A stretch of 22,575 nt of DNA from an uncultured Fretibacterium sp. (GCA_905373185.1 CAJPSE010000005.1:1-22575); one strand, 5' to 3'. Positions 6,721 through 14,394 are shown, numbered from the stretch's first letter. Translations and numbers: made by a program. Notes: generated from the letters alone by a model not told the origin.

Positions 6721-8193
6721 TCAGAGCACCCCCGCGGCGATCTGTCCGAAGAAGCGGATCGCCGGTCCCGCGTACAGGCCGTATAGAACGGCGGCGGCGG
6801 CCAGGACAAACATCGGGACGGTCATCAGGGCGTTGGGATCCTCGACGCCCTGGTTGGCCGTCTTGAAATCGAAGCCCTTGCCGGGCATGGTGGTGATGCC
6901 AAGGATGGAGAAGATATAGAGCACCGTCAGCAGTGCCGAGATCATCAGGGCGGTAAGGCCCATATAACCGTAGGGGGCGGCTGTCGCGGCGGTCCCGATC
7001 TGCCACTTGCCCACGAAGCCCGCCAGCGGAGGAATGCCGGAGAGGGCCATCCCTGAAACGGCAAGGCAGAAGAGCGTCTTGGGCATCCCCGCTCCGATGC
7101 CTTGCATGTCGAAAAGGTATTCCCGGTGTGTCTTATACAGGATCGCTCCTGCGCAGAAGAACAAGTTGATCTTCATCAGCGCGTGTCCGGCCATGTGGGT
7201 CAGGCCGCCGGCGAGGCCCTCCGGGGTGAGGAGCAGAGCTCCCAGCAGGATATAGGAGAGCTGAGCGACCGTGGACCAGGCGAAGCGCAGCTTCAGGTGC
7301 CGGGAGGCCAGCGCCCTGGAGGAGCCGTAGACGATTGTGACGCAGGCCAGAATCAGTGCAGTGGCCTGGGCCCAGCTCCCCCGCAGGAGCTCCGGGCCAA
7401 AGACGAAGTACGTCAGACGGATGATCGCGAATACGCCCCCCTTGACGACGGCCACGGCGTGGAGCAGCGCCGTGACCGGGGTAGGGGCTACGGATGCGGA
7501 CGGCAGCCATCCATGGAACGGAAAGATCGCGGCCTTGACGCCGAACCCCAGAAATCCCAGAAGATAGACGGTAAGCAACGTATTCCGGGGTACGGCCGCT
7601 GCGGTCGCATCCAGGTTTCCCCCCATTGCGAAGGACGCTCCGGCGCCGTGCCCGATCGTGAAGACCAGTGCGATGAAGGCACAGGCCGCGCCGCCGACCG
7701 AATAGATCAGGTACTTTCTGCCCGCGGCCCTGGCGCGGTCGTCCATGGCGTGCATCACGAGCGGCAGCGTGGTCAGGGTCATGAGCTCATAAAAAAAGTA
7801 GAGCGTCAACAGGTTCGCGGAGAAGGCGATGCCGAGCACCACGCCGTAGGTCAGGATGAACCAGGAGAAAAAGGCTTTTTCTCGTCCCTCGTGCTTCATG
7901 TACTCGAGGGCGTAGAACGTCGTCGGCACCCAGAGGACCGACACGAGCACGGAAAACAGCATCCCCAGGCCATCGAGACGCAGGGCGAACGACAGGGTGG
8001 AGGAAAGGTGGAGCAGGGGCAGCGTCCCCGCCGGAGCGCACCATGCGATCAGCAGTGTGAGGATCGAGTTTGCCGTTACGATGGTTCCTACGCAAAATGC
8101 GAGCGCTTTTCCGGTCCGCAGCTTCGTCGAGGGGAGGACCAGGGCGGCCGCCGATGGAATCAGGATGGGAAGGAGAAGAGACCAGGCTGACAT
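6721..8193 (-). CDS. NuoL/MrpA-like proton-conducting antiporter subunit
   Basis: This is a 490-residue integral membrane protein with about 14 helices, of the PF00361 proton-conducting family. Key charges are kept: Glu136 in FYELMTL, Lys220 in GFGVKAAIFPFHGWLP, Lys251 in AVVKGG, and the Lys in FVGKW late in the protein. The segment SASVAPTPVTALLHAVAVVKGG lacks the histidine of the AHPVAP motif in the neighbouring subunits. Instead it resembles the MrpA/NuoL version (APTPVSALLHA), so this may fill the MrpA N-terminal place. Its C-terminus, AGPAIRFFGQIAAGVL, is closely similar to that of the next gene upstream (AGPLVRYFGQFAATVL), so the two are paralogues. The ribosome site AGGAG lies about ten bases before ATG 8193. 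It sits 34 bases after the upstream gene. Confidence 0.92.
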   Translation of the reverse strand: MSAWSLLLPILIPSAAALVLPSTKLRTGKALAFCVGTIVTANSILTLLIAWCAPAGTLPLLHLSSTLSFALRLDGLGMLFSVLVSVLWVPTTFYALEYMKHEGREKAFFSWFILTYGVVLGIAFSANLLTLYFFYELMTLTTLPLVMHAMDDRARAAGRKYLIYSVGGAACAFIALVFTIGHGAGASFAMGGNLDATAAAVPRNTLLTVYLLGFLGFGVKAAIFPFHGWLPSASVAPTPVTALLHAVAVVKGGVFAIIRLTYFVFGPELLRGSWAQATALILACVTIVYGSSRALASRHLKLRFAWSTVAQLSYILLGALLLTPEGLAGGLTHMAGHALMKINLFFCAGAILYKTHREYLFDMQGIGAGMPKTLFCLAVSGMALSGIPPLAGFVGKWQIGTAATAAPYGYMGLTALMISALLTVLYIFSILGITTMPGKGFDFKTANQGVEDPNALMTVPMFVLAAAAVLYGLYAGPAIRFFGQIAAGVL

Positions 8194-8227
8194 CGAATTT
8201 GTCTCCTAACTTGAAGGATGGTTGCCC

Positions 8228-9718
8228 TTAAAGAACCGTTGCCGCGAATTGCCCGAAATATCGGACCAGGGGACCGGCAAATACGCCCGCCAATAAGGCT
8301 GCCACACTGAGGAGTATCAAGGGAATCTGCATGTTGAGGGGAGGCCTGGGAGGCAACGGCCTCTCATAGTCGTAGTCTTTTCCGGGGAAAAAGGCGCTTA
8401 TGGCGATGGGCAGCAGGTAGCCCGCCGTGAGCACCGCACTGATCAGCAGCACGATCACCCCGCTCAGCCCCATCCGTCCGAGCCCTGGATTGAGCGCCCC
8501 AACCGCCAGGAACCATTTGCCGACGAACCCACCGGTGGGAGGAACGCCGATCAGGGACATGGAGGCCAGGGTAAAGCAGGCAAGGGTGACGGGGAGTTCC
8601 TTGCCCACTCCTCTGAGCTGATCGACATAGTGATAGTTGGAGTCGGGCAGCCTGAAGTAGATGATCACCCCTGCGCTCAGGAACAGACAGCTCTTGGCGA
8701 AGGCGTGGGCCACGAGCTGAAGCAGGGCTCCCGTCACGCCGTCCGGGGTGAGCAGCATCAGCCCAAGGACGATGTAGGACACCTGGCTTACGGACGAGTA
8801 GGCGATGCGCTTTTTCAGATGCTTCTCCATGTAGGCCAGCATCGAACCCATGAAAATGGTGAGGAGGGAAAGGGAGAGCATCGTCGTCTGCACCCAGGTT
8901 CCGCGCAGAAACCGGGGGCCGGCCAGAAAGTAGACAGTGCGGATGATGGCCACCACCCCCGCCTTGGTGATCAGCCCGGACAGCACCGCGCTGGCCGGGG
9001 TCGGCGCCACGGGGTGCGCCGTCGGGAGCCAGGCGTGCAGGGGGACCAGTCCCGCCTTCGCCCCGAACCCGACGAGGGTCAGGAAGGAGGCCGTCAGCAT
9101 CAGGTTCTCCTTCCCCGCAAGTTTGGCGGCATCCAGGACGCCGCCAGGCGTGAAATCCGTGGAGACACCGTAGCGATGGAAAAAGAAAAATCCAGTCAGG
9201 GCCAGGCACGCTCCCGTGATGGAGTAGAAGAGGTACTTCATGGCGGCGCGTATGGCCTCCTGTTTCTGGGAGTGCATCACTAGAGGCAGGGTCGCGAAGG
9301 TCAGCAGCTCGTAAAAGAGGTAGAGCGTCAGGAAGTTCGCGGCATAGGCGATGCCGATCAGGATGCCGAGTGTCGTGAGAAAGAAGGCGAAGAAGCGGTC
9401 CTCCGGCGGCCGGCGCTTCAGGTACCCGAAGGCGTAGAAGGTCACGAGGGGCCAGATCACCGAGACCAGAACGGCGAAGGTTTTGGATAGCTCATCCATG
9501 CGGAAGGACAGAGCCAGAGTCTCCGTCGCCCTCCAAAGCGTCAGGGTTCCGTCGCCGGCCCTCGCGATGGAGACGAAAACCAGCAGGGCGTTCATGAGGA
9601 CGACGAATGTCTCGTAACGATGGCGATGCTCGTCCGTACCCGGACGGAAGAACATGAGCGCCATACCCGAGACGATGGGAAACAGAACCGGAAAGATCAT
9701 GAGCGGGGACAGATTCAT
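8228..9718 (-). CDS. NuoM/MrpD-like proton-conducting antiporter subunit
   Basis: This is a 496-residue polytopic membrane protein of the PF00361 family. It has Glu137 in FYELLTF, Lys221 in GFGAKAGLVPLHAWLP, His235 in TAHPVAPTP, Lys252 in LITKAG, and GGFVGKW near residue 400. All residues expected for proton transfer through the half-channels are therefore present. The length is normal for MrpD or NuoM. The start ATG 9718 has a strong GGGAGGTG eight bases upstream. It is the first gene after a 227-base gap inside the operon, so it could have its own promoter; it and the two genes after it may form a sub-operon. It is a paralogue of the following subunit, with a similar C-terminus and the same size. 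Confidence 0.92.
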   Translation of the reverse strand: MNLSPLMIFPVLFPIVSGMALMFFRPGTDEHRHRYETFVVLMNALLVFVSIARAGDGTLTLWRATETLALSFRMDELSKTFAVLVSVIWPLVTFYAFGYLKRRPPEDRFFAFFLTTLGILIGIAYAANFLTLYLFYELLTFATLPLVMHSQKQEAIRAAMKYLFYSITGACLALTGFFFFHRYGVSTDFTPGGVLDAAKLAGKENLMLTASFLTLVGFGAKAGLVPLHAWLPTAHPVAPTPASAVLSGLITKAGVVAIIRTVYFLAGPRFLRGTWVQTTMLSLSLLTIFMGSMLAYMEKHLKKRIAYSSVSQVSYIVLGLMLLTPDGVTGALLQLVAHAFAKSCLFLSAGVIIYFRLPDSNYHYVDQLRGVGKELPVTLACFTLASMSLIGVPPTGGFVGKWFLAVGALNPGLGRMGLSGVIVLLISAVLTAGYLLPIAISAFFPGKDYDYERPLPPRPPLNMQIPLILLSVAALLAGVFAGPLVRYFGQFAATVL

Positions 9719-9945
9719 AGAAGGTTCACCTCCCTAAGGTCGGAGCTTCCGAGCCGGAGCCCCGAGAGCGAGACAAAAACGATATATCGGGGGATCTCTC
9801 TCCGGGGGCCCGGTCCTACAATAGAATGCCGACGATCTATCGGGCCCTGTCGAGACGAACGTCAGTCCGGAAAACGCGTTTTGTCTCTTTCAACCCTGGT
9901 TTTTGACTCCGTTTTTCGACCCCCGGCAGGAATCGGGGCCGGGGG
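9719..9945 (-). promoter_or_regulatory. Intra-operon regulatory gap with palindromes and repeats
   Basis: These 227 bases hold no gene but much symmetry. There is a 12-bp palindrome AAAACGCGTTTT at 9871-9882 and a 10-bp palindrome CGATATATCG at 9780-9789. A 13-bp direct repeat ACGAT(A/C)TATCGGG lies at 9779-9791 and 9832-9844 with one mismatch. An inverted pair, GAGACAAAA at 9770-9778 and TTTTGTCTC at 9879-9887, frames the region. I see no convincing minus-strand promoter hexamers. The layout suggests a protein-binding site or internal promoter that lets the last three antiporter genes be expressed separately. Confidence 0.5.
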
Positions 9946-9946
9946 T
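9919..9946 (-). terminator. Hairpin overlapping the stop of the fourth antiporter subunit
   Basis: ACCCCCGGC (9919-9927) pairs with GCCGGGGGT (9938-9946), a 9-bp GC-rich stem with a 10-nt loop. It begins at the stop codon of the minus-strand gene. No T run follows on that strand, so partial termination or mRNA end protection is more likely than a full stop. Confidence 0.4.
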
Positions 9947-11463
9947 TATCCCAGGACCGCCAGGCCTTGACCGATTATTCGCATTATTGGGTCGTAGAAC
10001 AGGCCTAGGAGGAAGTTCAACGCCAGAAAGGCCGCCATTGCCCCACCGTAAAACGGGGGAACAGGCTCCACTGCGGCCGATGGAGAGAGGACGGCGTCGC
10101 TCTGGGACGTCAGGATGACGATCACCGCAGGGATGTAGTAGAGCGCGTTCAGCAGGGTGCTGAGGGCGAGCACCGCCAGCCCCTGGAGGACGGCGGGGCT
10201 CTCGAACGAGGCCATGGCCAGGTTCAGTTTCGATGCGAAGCCGGCGAACGTCGGAATGCCGATCATCGAACAGGCCCCGGCGATCAGCCCCACACCGGCC
10301 CAGCGGTTCCGATAGAACGCGCCCCTCAGGGCCTGGAGTTCCTTTTTGTGCCCCGAGACCGCGATCAGTCCTCCAGCGGCGGTGAAGAGCATCGGTTTGA
10401 CCGCCGCATGGACGAGGATGTGCAGACAGCCCGCGGCGATTCCGGCGGCTGTGTTCAGCCCTATCCCCAGGAAGATGTATCCAACCTGTGCTATGGAGGA
10501 CCAAGCGATCATACGCTTCAGGCTCGTCTGGCGCAGTGCGTGCAGCGACCCCATGACCATGCCCGCCATGCCGAAGAACAGCAGGGCGCTGTCCATGTGC
10601 AGGAGCCGGACGGTATCCGTGCCGAATATCCGGAAGAAGACCTTGATGATCAGGAAGATGTGTCCCTTGAGCACCAGCCCGGAGAGAATGGCGCTCGACG
10701 CGTTCGTCGCGTTTCCGTGCGCGTCGGGAAGCCAGGAGCCAAACGGATAAAGCGCGCTCTTGACGGCCAGTCCCGTCGTCATCAGGATCAGGGAGACGGT
10801 CAGAGGCAGAGTATGGCGTCCCGCCGCGGTCATCTCCGCGATGGAGGTGCGCATGTGCTGCATCAGCAGATGCCCCGTCAAGTCGTAGAGCAGGCAGATG
10901 GAGATGAGGATCAGCCCGGAGCCGACCAGGCTCATCACCAGGTAGCGCAATGCGGCCCGGACGGTCTCGCCGCAGTCCTTCGCCGCGACGACGGCACAGG
11001 CGGCGATGGTGTTGATCTCGATGAACACGTAGGCCGTGAAGATGTCGTTGGTGTAGATGAGCGCCAGCAAAGAGCTCAATATCAGGTTGACCATGACGCA
11101 GAAGAGATACCGGCGTTCCGCCGGGATGTCCTCCTCGGTAGAGCCGGCGTTCCCCAGCAGGGACAGGAACATGGAGGTGCAGAAGAAAAGCGCCAGAAGC
11201 GCCTCCAGGGGCCCGGCGCGCAGCTCGTTGCCCCATGGCGCGGGGAAGTGCCCCATCATGAAGGTGAAGCTCTCCCCCGTCCCGGCGACGTTGGCGAGCA
11301 GGTACGCGGACAGCACGCCGACCAGTGCGGTGACGGCCATTGTCAGCCGCTCGGCGGTACGCGACGTGCGCGGAAGCAGGGGCACGGCGATCGCTGAGAG
11401 CATGGCCAGGAAGATGCTGAAGAACGGAATGTTGTAGGCGAACGGACCGATGGCCTCCGTCAT
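9946..11463 (-). CDS. MrpD/MbhH-like proton-conducting antiporter subunit
   Basis: This is a 505-residue membrane protein with about 14 helices. Conserved charges are Glu149 in VFIEINTIA, Lys235 in GLAVKSALYPFGSWLPDAH, and Lys266 in LVLKGH, with the Lys in FASKLNLA further on. The stretch DAHGNATNASSAILSGLVLKG is of the MbhH/NuoN-like type rather than the AHPVAP type of its paralogues, so it probably takes the position next to the MrpC subunit. This matches the conserved C-D gene order of Mrp and the G-H order of Mbh. The start ATG 11463 overlaps the stop of mrpC as ATGA, indicating translational coupling. A 227-base gap follows before the next antiporter gene. Confidence 0.93.
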   Translation of the reverse strand: MTEAIGPFAYNIPFFSIFLAMLSAIAVPLLPRTSRTAERLTMAVTALVGVLSAYLLANVAGTGESFTFMMGHFPAPWGNELRAGPLEALLALFFCTSMFLSLLGNAGSTEEDIPAERRYLFCVMVNLILSSLLALIYTNDIFTAYVFIEINTIAACAVVAAKDCGETVRAALRYLVMSLVGSGLILISICLLYDLTGHLLMQHMRTSIAEMTAAGRHTLPLTVSLILMTTGLAVKSALYPFGSWLPDAHGNATNASSAILSGLVLKGHIFLIIKVFFRIFGTDTVRLLHMDSALLFFGMAGMVMGSLHALRQTSLKRMIAWSSIAQVGYIFLGIGLNTAAGIAAGCLHILVHAAVKPMLFTAAGGLIAVSGHKKELQALRGAFYRNRWAGVGLIAGACSMIGIPTFAGFASKLNLAMASFESPAVLQGLAVLALSTLLNALYYIPAVIVILTSQSDAVLSPSAAVEPVPPFYGGAMAAFLALNFLLGLFYDPIMRIIGQGLAVLG

Positions 11464-11864
11464 GGTTCCACTTCCTCCCGAGCGCGCCGTGCCCGCATCC
11501 GTTCGATCACCTCGTCGATATCCAGGGTTCCGTAGGCCTCGTACAGGCGCAGCGTCAGGGACAGCGCGAAGGCGGTGACGCTCACGGAGACGACGATACC
11601 GGTCAGGACCAGTCCGGCTGGGATGGGGTTGACGTAGGTCCCGGCCGCCGGAATGCCGTCCTGGGTAATCTGGATGATCGGTGCGGCACGGCCCGCCACG
11701 TAGCCCTTGGCGGCGAGAAAGAGGTATACGGCCGTGTCCATGATGTTCAGGCCGATGATCTTCTTGATCATGTTTCTCTGGAGCAACAGGTTGGTCAGCC
11801 CTATGCCCGAGAGGATCACGGCGACGGCCTCGTAATGGTTGACGAACAATCCCTCCGTCAGCAT
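11460..11864 (-). CDS. mrpC: MrpC/MnhC (NuoK-like) subunit
   Basis: This is a 134-residue protein with three membrane helices and the NuoK-like fold of MrpC/MbhG. The pattern GIGLTNLLLQRNMIKKIIGLN followed by AVYLF, and NPIPAGLVLTGIVVSVSVTAFALSLTLRLYEAYGT, is diagnostic for the family (the usual form is DPLPQALVLTAIVI). The C-terminal 25 residues are charged (DEVIERMRARRAREEVE). The start is ATG 11864, one base after the stop of the preceding fusion gene; a longer frame to 11933 runs back into that gene and is hydrophilic, so it is rejected. In complex I the NuoK equivalent links the antiporter modules by a line of charged residues in the membrane; the same role is expected here. Confidence 0.93.
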   Translation of the reverse strand: MLTEGLFVNHYEAVAVILSGIGLTNLLLQRNMIKKIIGLNIMDTAVYLFLAAKGYVAGRAAPIIQITQDGIPAAGTYVNPIPAGLVLTGIVVSVSVTAFALSLTLRLYEAYGTLDIDEVIERMRARRAREEVEP

Positions 11865-11865
11865 C

Positions 11866-12816
11866 CTAGATCTCCCCCTCGCCGAAGAGCGCATAGAACC
11901 CGTAGAGCGTTCCCGCGACGATGATCCCCACACAGATGTTGAGGGGCAGGATCAGCCCTCCGCTCAGGATGGCCCCGGGCTCGCCCGTGGGGATTCCCGA
12001 CTCCAGATGGTTGGCCCCGGTGAAGAAGGCGTATCCCTTCGCCAGCGCGTAGACGAGGAGAGAGCCGCAGCTGGATAGGGTGAACGTCCGAATAGAGAAG
12101 ACACGCCGAACCCGCTCGAATCCCCACGCGTTCGCGTACAGGATCAGTGCGGTGCTCAGGACTGCGCCGCCCGAAAACCCCCCGCCGGGCGAGAGATGGC
12201 CGTTCACGACGATCGCAGCCCCCAGGAGAAGGATGACGGGTATCGCCAGAGCGGAGACCCCGCGCAGGATGGCGTCGTCACCATACCTCCCATGGCGGCG
12301 CTTCCCGGCTGCCCTCGCCGCGTTTTTTTGCCCGGAGGCCGAGAGCAGCATGATGACACCGATGGCGGCCGTGAAGAGCACCGCCGACTCCCCGAACGTG
12401 TCGAAGGCCCGGTAGTCGAGGATCATGCCTGCAACGATGTTCGTGGCGCCGGTCTCCTCGAGCCCGCGCTCCATGTAGCGTTGGGCCACGACGTTGTTGG
12501 CGGGATTGCCGGGGTCGCCGAACCTTGGCAGCTCGGAGACGGTGAGCAGAAGCAGCCCGACGAGAACGATGCAGGTAAAGACACTCATGCCCGAGTAGAG
12601 ACGCGAGAACAGTTGCGGACCGCGGCATTCCATCCACTCGTCGTAGCGCTCCCGGATGCTCCTCTCGCAGTGCCTGAGGGTGCGTGCGGAGGCCGTCTCG
12701 GAGAATGGAAGCCTGGGAGGGGGCTCGGGAATCATGACCTCGTCCTTCGGGTGCGGTCCGTTTCCCTCAACCCAGTCGAGAAAGCGCCTCCAGAATGCCT
12801 TCAGCGTGTCATTCAT
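11866..12816 (-). CDS. Fused MbhE-like (MrpA C-terminal) and MnhB/MrpB subunit
   Basis: This is a 316-residue membrane protein joining two parts. Residues 1-75 are a cytoplasmic, charged, proline-containing leader. Next is a helix and extracytoplasmic loop (about 76-125). Then comes GATNIVAGMILDYRAFDTFGESAVLFTAAIGV (about 122-153), the signature of the MbhE family and of the MrpA C-terminal region. After a basic linker (about 160-175) the MnhB domain follows, with VNGHLSPGGGFSGGAVLS at about 200-217 and three to four helices. Mbh systems encode these as separate genes and classical Mrp has the first part inside MrpA, so the fusion is noteworthy. ATG 12816 is preferred, nine bases after GGAGGAGG; an in-frame ATG at 12843 is inside the repeats of the preceding gene. 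It overlaps the preceding gene by 8 bases. Confidence 0.88.
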   Translation of the reverse strand: MNDTLKAFWRRFLDWVEGNGPHPKDEVMIPEPPPRLPFSETASARTLRHCERSIRERYDEWMECRGPQLFSRLYSGMSVFTCIVLVGLLLLTVSELPRFGDPGNPANNVVAQRYMERGLEETGATNIVAGMILDYRAFDTFGESAVLFTAAIGVIMLLSASGQKNAARAAGKRRHGRYGDDAILRGVSALAIPVILLLGAAIVVNGHLSPGGGFSGGAVLSTALILYANAWGFERVRRVFSIRTFTLSSCGSLLVYALAKGYAFFTGANHLESGIPTGEPGAILSGGLILPLNICVGIIVAGTLYGFYALFGEGEI

Positions 12817-13174
12817 CGGAGCGTGCCTCCTCCATCGAAGCACTCTTCGTCGAAGTGCTTTTCATCGAAGTGTCCTCCGTCGAAGCTTTCTCCTCGGGCG
12901 GCCGTTTTTTGCCCAGGATGCCCAGGCGCTCCAGGGTCAGGAAGAACAGCACGCTCGTGACCCCGGCCCCGACTGCGGCCTCGGTGACCGCGAGGTCCGG
13001 CGCCTGCAGAAGGACCCACAGCACCGCCATGACCAGGCTGTAGGCCATGAAGATGATGACGGCGTTCAGCAGGTTGCGCGAGACCGAAACGGCAATGGAA
13101 CAGACGACCAGAAAGATCAGCAACAGCCATTCGAGCAGCTCCGCCATGCCCTTCATGCTCATGATCGTGTCCAT
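12809..13174 (-). CDS. DUF4040 / MbhD-like subunit (MrpA-derived) with repeat tail
   Basis: This is a 121-residue protein with three membrane helices. The segment AVLWVLLQAPDLAVTEAAVGAGVTSVLFFLTL (about 49-80) is the clear mark of the MbhD/DUF4040 family, equivalent to the late helices of MrpA. After residue about 88 the protein becomes hydrophilic and ends in four five-residue repeats of the form (A/T)-S-(T/M)-x-x, rich in Ser, Thr, Lys and Glu. I know of no such tail in the family. ATG 13174 has AGGGAGGG eight bases upstream and overlaps the 3' end of mrpG by 16 bases. In-frame ATGs at 13162, 13156 and 13147 are possible later starts. Confidence 0.9.
   Translation of the reverse strand: MDTIMSMKGMAELLEWLLLIFLVVCSIAVSVSRNLLNAVIIFMAYSLVMAVLWVLLQAPDLAVTEAAVGAGVTSVLFFLTLERLGILGKKRPPEEKASTEDTSMKSTSTKSASMEEARSDE
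12831..12890 (-). repeat. Four 15-bp imperfect tandem repeats in the MbhD-like gene
   Basis: The plus-strand hexamer TCGAAG recurs at 12835, 12850, 12865 and 12880, an exact 15-base period. The repeat keeps frame and encodes the pentapeptides ASTED, TSMKS, TSTKS and ASMEE. The repeats end just before the ribosome site of the next gene. Confidence 0.9.
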
Positions 13175-13581
13175 GATTCGGTCCCTCCCTTTCCGGGGTT
13201 TTGGCGTGGGGAGGAGGCCACGCAGGGGGTCGTTGGACGGACGGGGCCTCCGATATCGTCGAGGTCGTCAATATCCAGGATGTCGCAGGTCTCGGCGATA
13301 TGTGAGTTCGTGGCTACCTCGGCCCGGGCTACGAGATGGCCTGCCACGGGGTTGGCCAACCACAGGAAGGTGACGACGAGCCCCAGTTTGAGCGAGAACG
13401 CGTTCAGCCCACTGAGGACGACCAGGCCGGACAGCACCAGCACGGCCCCCAGTGTGTCGCACTTGGCGGCCACGTGAATGCGGTTCAGTACCGTATTGAA
13501 TCGGAATATGCCGAGCGTCGCGACGCCCAGAACGAACAGGCCGCACAGGATCAGGGTGGCGGCGATGGCGAGGCGTATCAT
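13159..13581 (-). CDS. mrpG: MrpG/MnhG subunit with an acidic C-terminal tail
   Basis: This is a 140-residue subunit of the antiporter. Residues 1-87 hold three membrane helices with the family pattern GIFRFNTVLNRIHVAAKCDTLGAVLVLSG and FLWLANPVAGHLVARA. MrpG proteins commonly end soon after this point. Here a tail of about 50 residues follows, containing the acidic stretch CDILDIDDLDDIGGP (about 99-113) and then a Pro/Ser/Gly-rich basic end. The tail's last codons overlap the ribosome site and start of the next gene. Translation starts at ATG 13581 in an ATGA overlap with mrpF, so the two are coupled. Confidence 0.93.
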   Translation of the reverse strand: MIRLAIAATLILCGLFVLGVATLGIFRFNTVLNRIHVAAKCDTLGAVLVLSGLVVLSGLNAFSLKLGLVVTFLWLANPVAGHLVARAEVATNSHIAETCDILDIDDLDDIGGPVRPTTPCVASSPRQNPGKGGTESWTRS

Positions 13582-13895
13582 GAGGGCGCCCTCCCTTTTT
13601 CAGGCTTTTCCGTTCGGTCCTGCCGGCCGAGGACCGCCCGGGCCAAGACCACGACGGACAAAAAACTGATGATGGCGTAGATGAGGCAGATGTCCACGAG
13701 ATATTGTTCCCCGATGTGAAACGACAGCATGGAGATCAAAACGATGACCTTGGTGCTCACGATGTTGACGGCGATGATGCGGTCGGTGAACCGGGGCCCC
13801 AGTGCGGCCCGCAGCAGGCAGAAAAAGACGGTGACGGACAAAAAGACCGCGCTCCCGAGCAGGAGCGCACCTTGAAGCGCTGCGGCGTCAGGCAT
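13578..13895 (-). CDS. mrpF: MrpF/MnhF subunit
   Basis: This is a 105-residue membrane protein with three helices, of normal family length. The signature LRAALGPRFTDRIIAVNIVSTKVIVLI (about 28-54) is typical; the acidic Asp37 in the membrane segment is the residue thought important in MrpF. DICLIYAIISFLSVVVLAR forms the third helix. The start ATG 13895 overlaps the end of mrpE by 8 bases, and its stop overlaps the mrpG start. Together E-F-G reproduce the usual order of Mrp and Mbh clusters. Confidence 0.94.
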   Translation of the reverse strand: MPDAAALQGALLLGSAVFLSVTVFFCLLRAALGPRFTDRIIAVNIVSTKVIVLISMLSFHIGEQYLVDICLIYAIISFLSVVVLARAVLGRQDRTEKPEKGRAPS

Positions 13896-14394
13896 CGGAA
13901 ACGGCCTCCTTTATCTTTTTCCTCTTCGTTCCGGTCGTTTCCTCCATGCGTCGCAGCTGCCGGACGAAGACGGACTCGTCCACCCCCCGGGCCATATTGC
14001 GGTCCAGAGCGTGAATCAGGAGGTCGTTTCCCTCGAGGGAGACGGTGAGGGTGCCGGGGGTCAGGGTGATGGAATTGGCCAACACCACCCGGGCGGCCTC
14101 GGACCCGAGGTCGGTGCGAAAGCGGATCAGGCAGGGCTCCACCTCGATGACGGGGGAAAGGACCAACCGGATGACCTGCAGGTTGGCCTTTACGATCTCG
14201 ATGAAGAGGAGGGCGAGATAGAGCAATCCCCAGGGCAGGAGGCGCAACATCGAGGCGGGGGACACGGGGCGGACGAACAGGACCCTCCGCGAGAACAGAT
14301 GAAGCGCCGCGGAGACGAGAATACCCAAGGTTACGGTCTCCGCCGTAACCCTTCCGTTTATCGTCAGCCAGAGAATGAAATAAACTGGAGCCAT
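13888..14394 (-). CDS. mrpE: MrpE/MnhE subunit, first gene of the antiporter operon
   Basis: This is a 168-residue protein, the first subunit encoded. Two or three N-terminal hydrophobic segments are followed by the cytoplasmic domain typical of MrpE: VKANLQVIRLVLSP (about 72-85), IRFRTDL, then NSITLTPGTLTVSLEGNDLLIHALD (about 106-130). The start ATG 14394 follows AGGAGAGG by a good distance. A longer frame back to 14454 adds 20 hydrophilic residues without a ribosome site and is rejected. MrpE is needed for assembly or activity of the complex in Bacillus. A promoter candidate and a possible LytTR site lie in the 227 bases upstream. Confidence 0.93.
   Translation of the reverse strand: MAPVYFILWLTINGRVTAETVTLGILVSAALHLFSRRVLFVRPVSPASMLRLLPWGLLYLALLFIEIVKANLQVIRLVLSPVIEVEPCLIRFRTDLGSEAARVVLANSITLTPGTLTVSLEGNDLLIHALDRNMARGVDESVFVRQLRRMEETTGTKRKKIKEAVSDA

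Noticed and set aside
4490..14394. Reading the operon as complex I or as a complete Mbh hydrogenase
   Set aside because: No NuoB/C/D/H/I-like, NiFe or iron-sulfur subunit occurs in the window; MrpE, F and G, DUF4040 and MnhB domains point to an antiporter.
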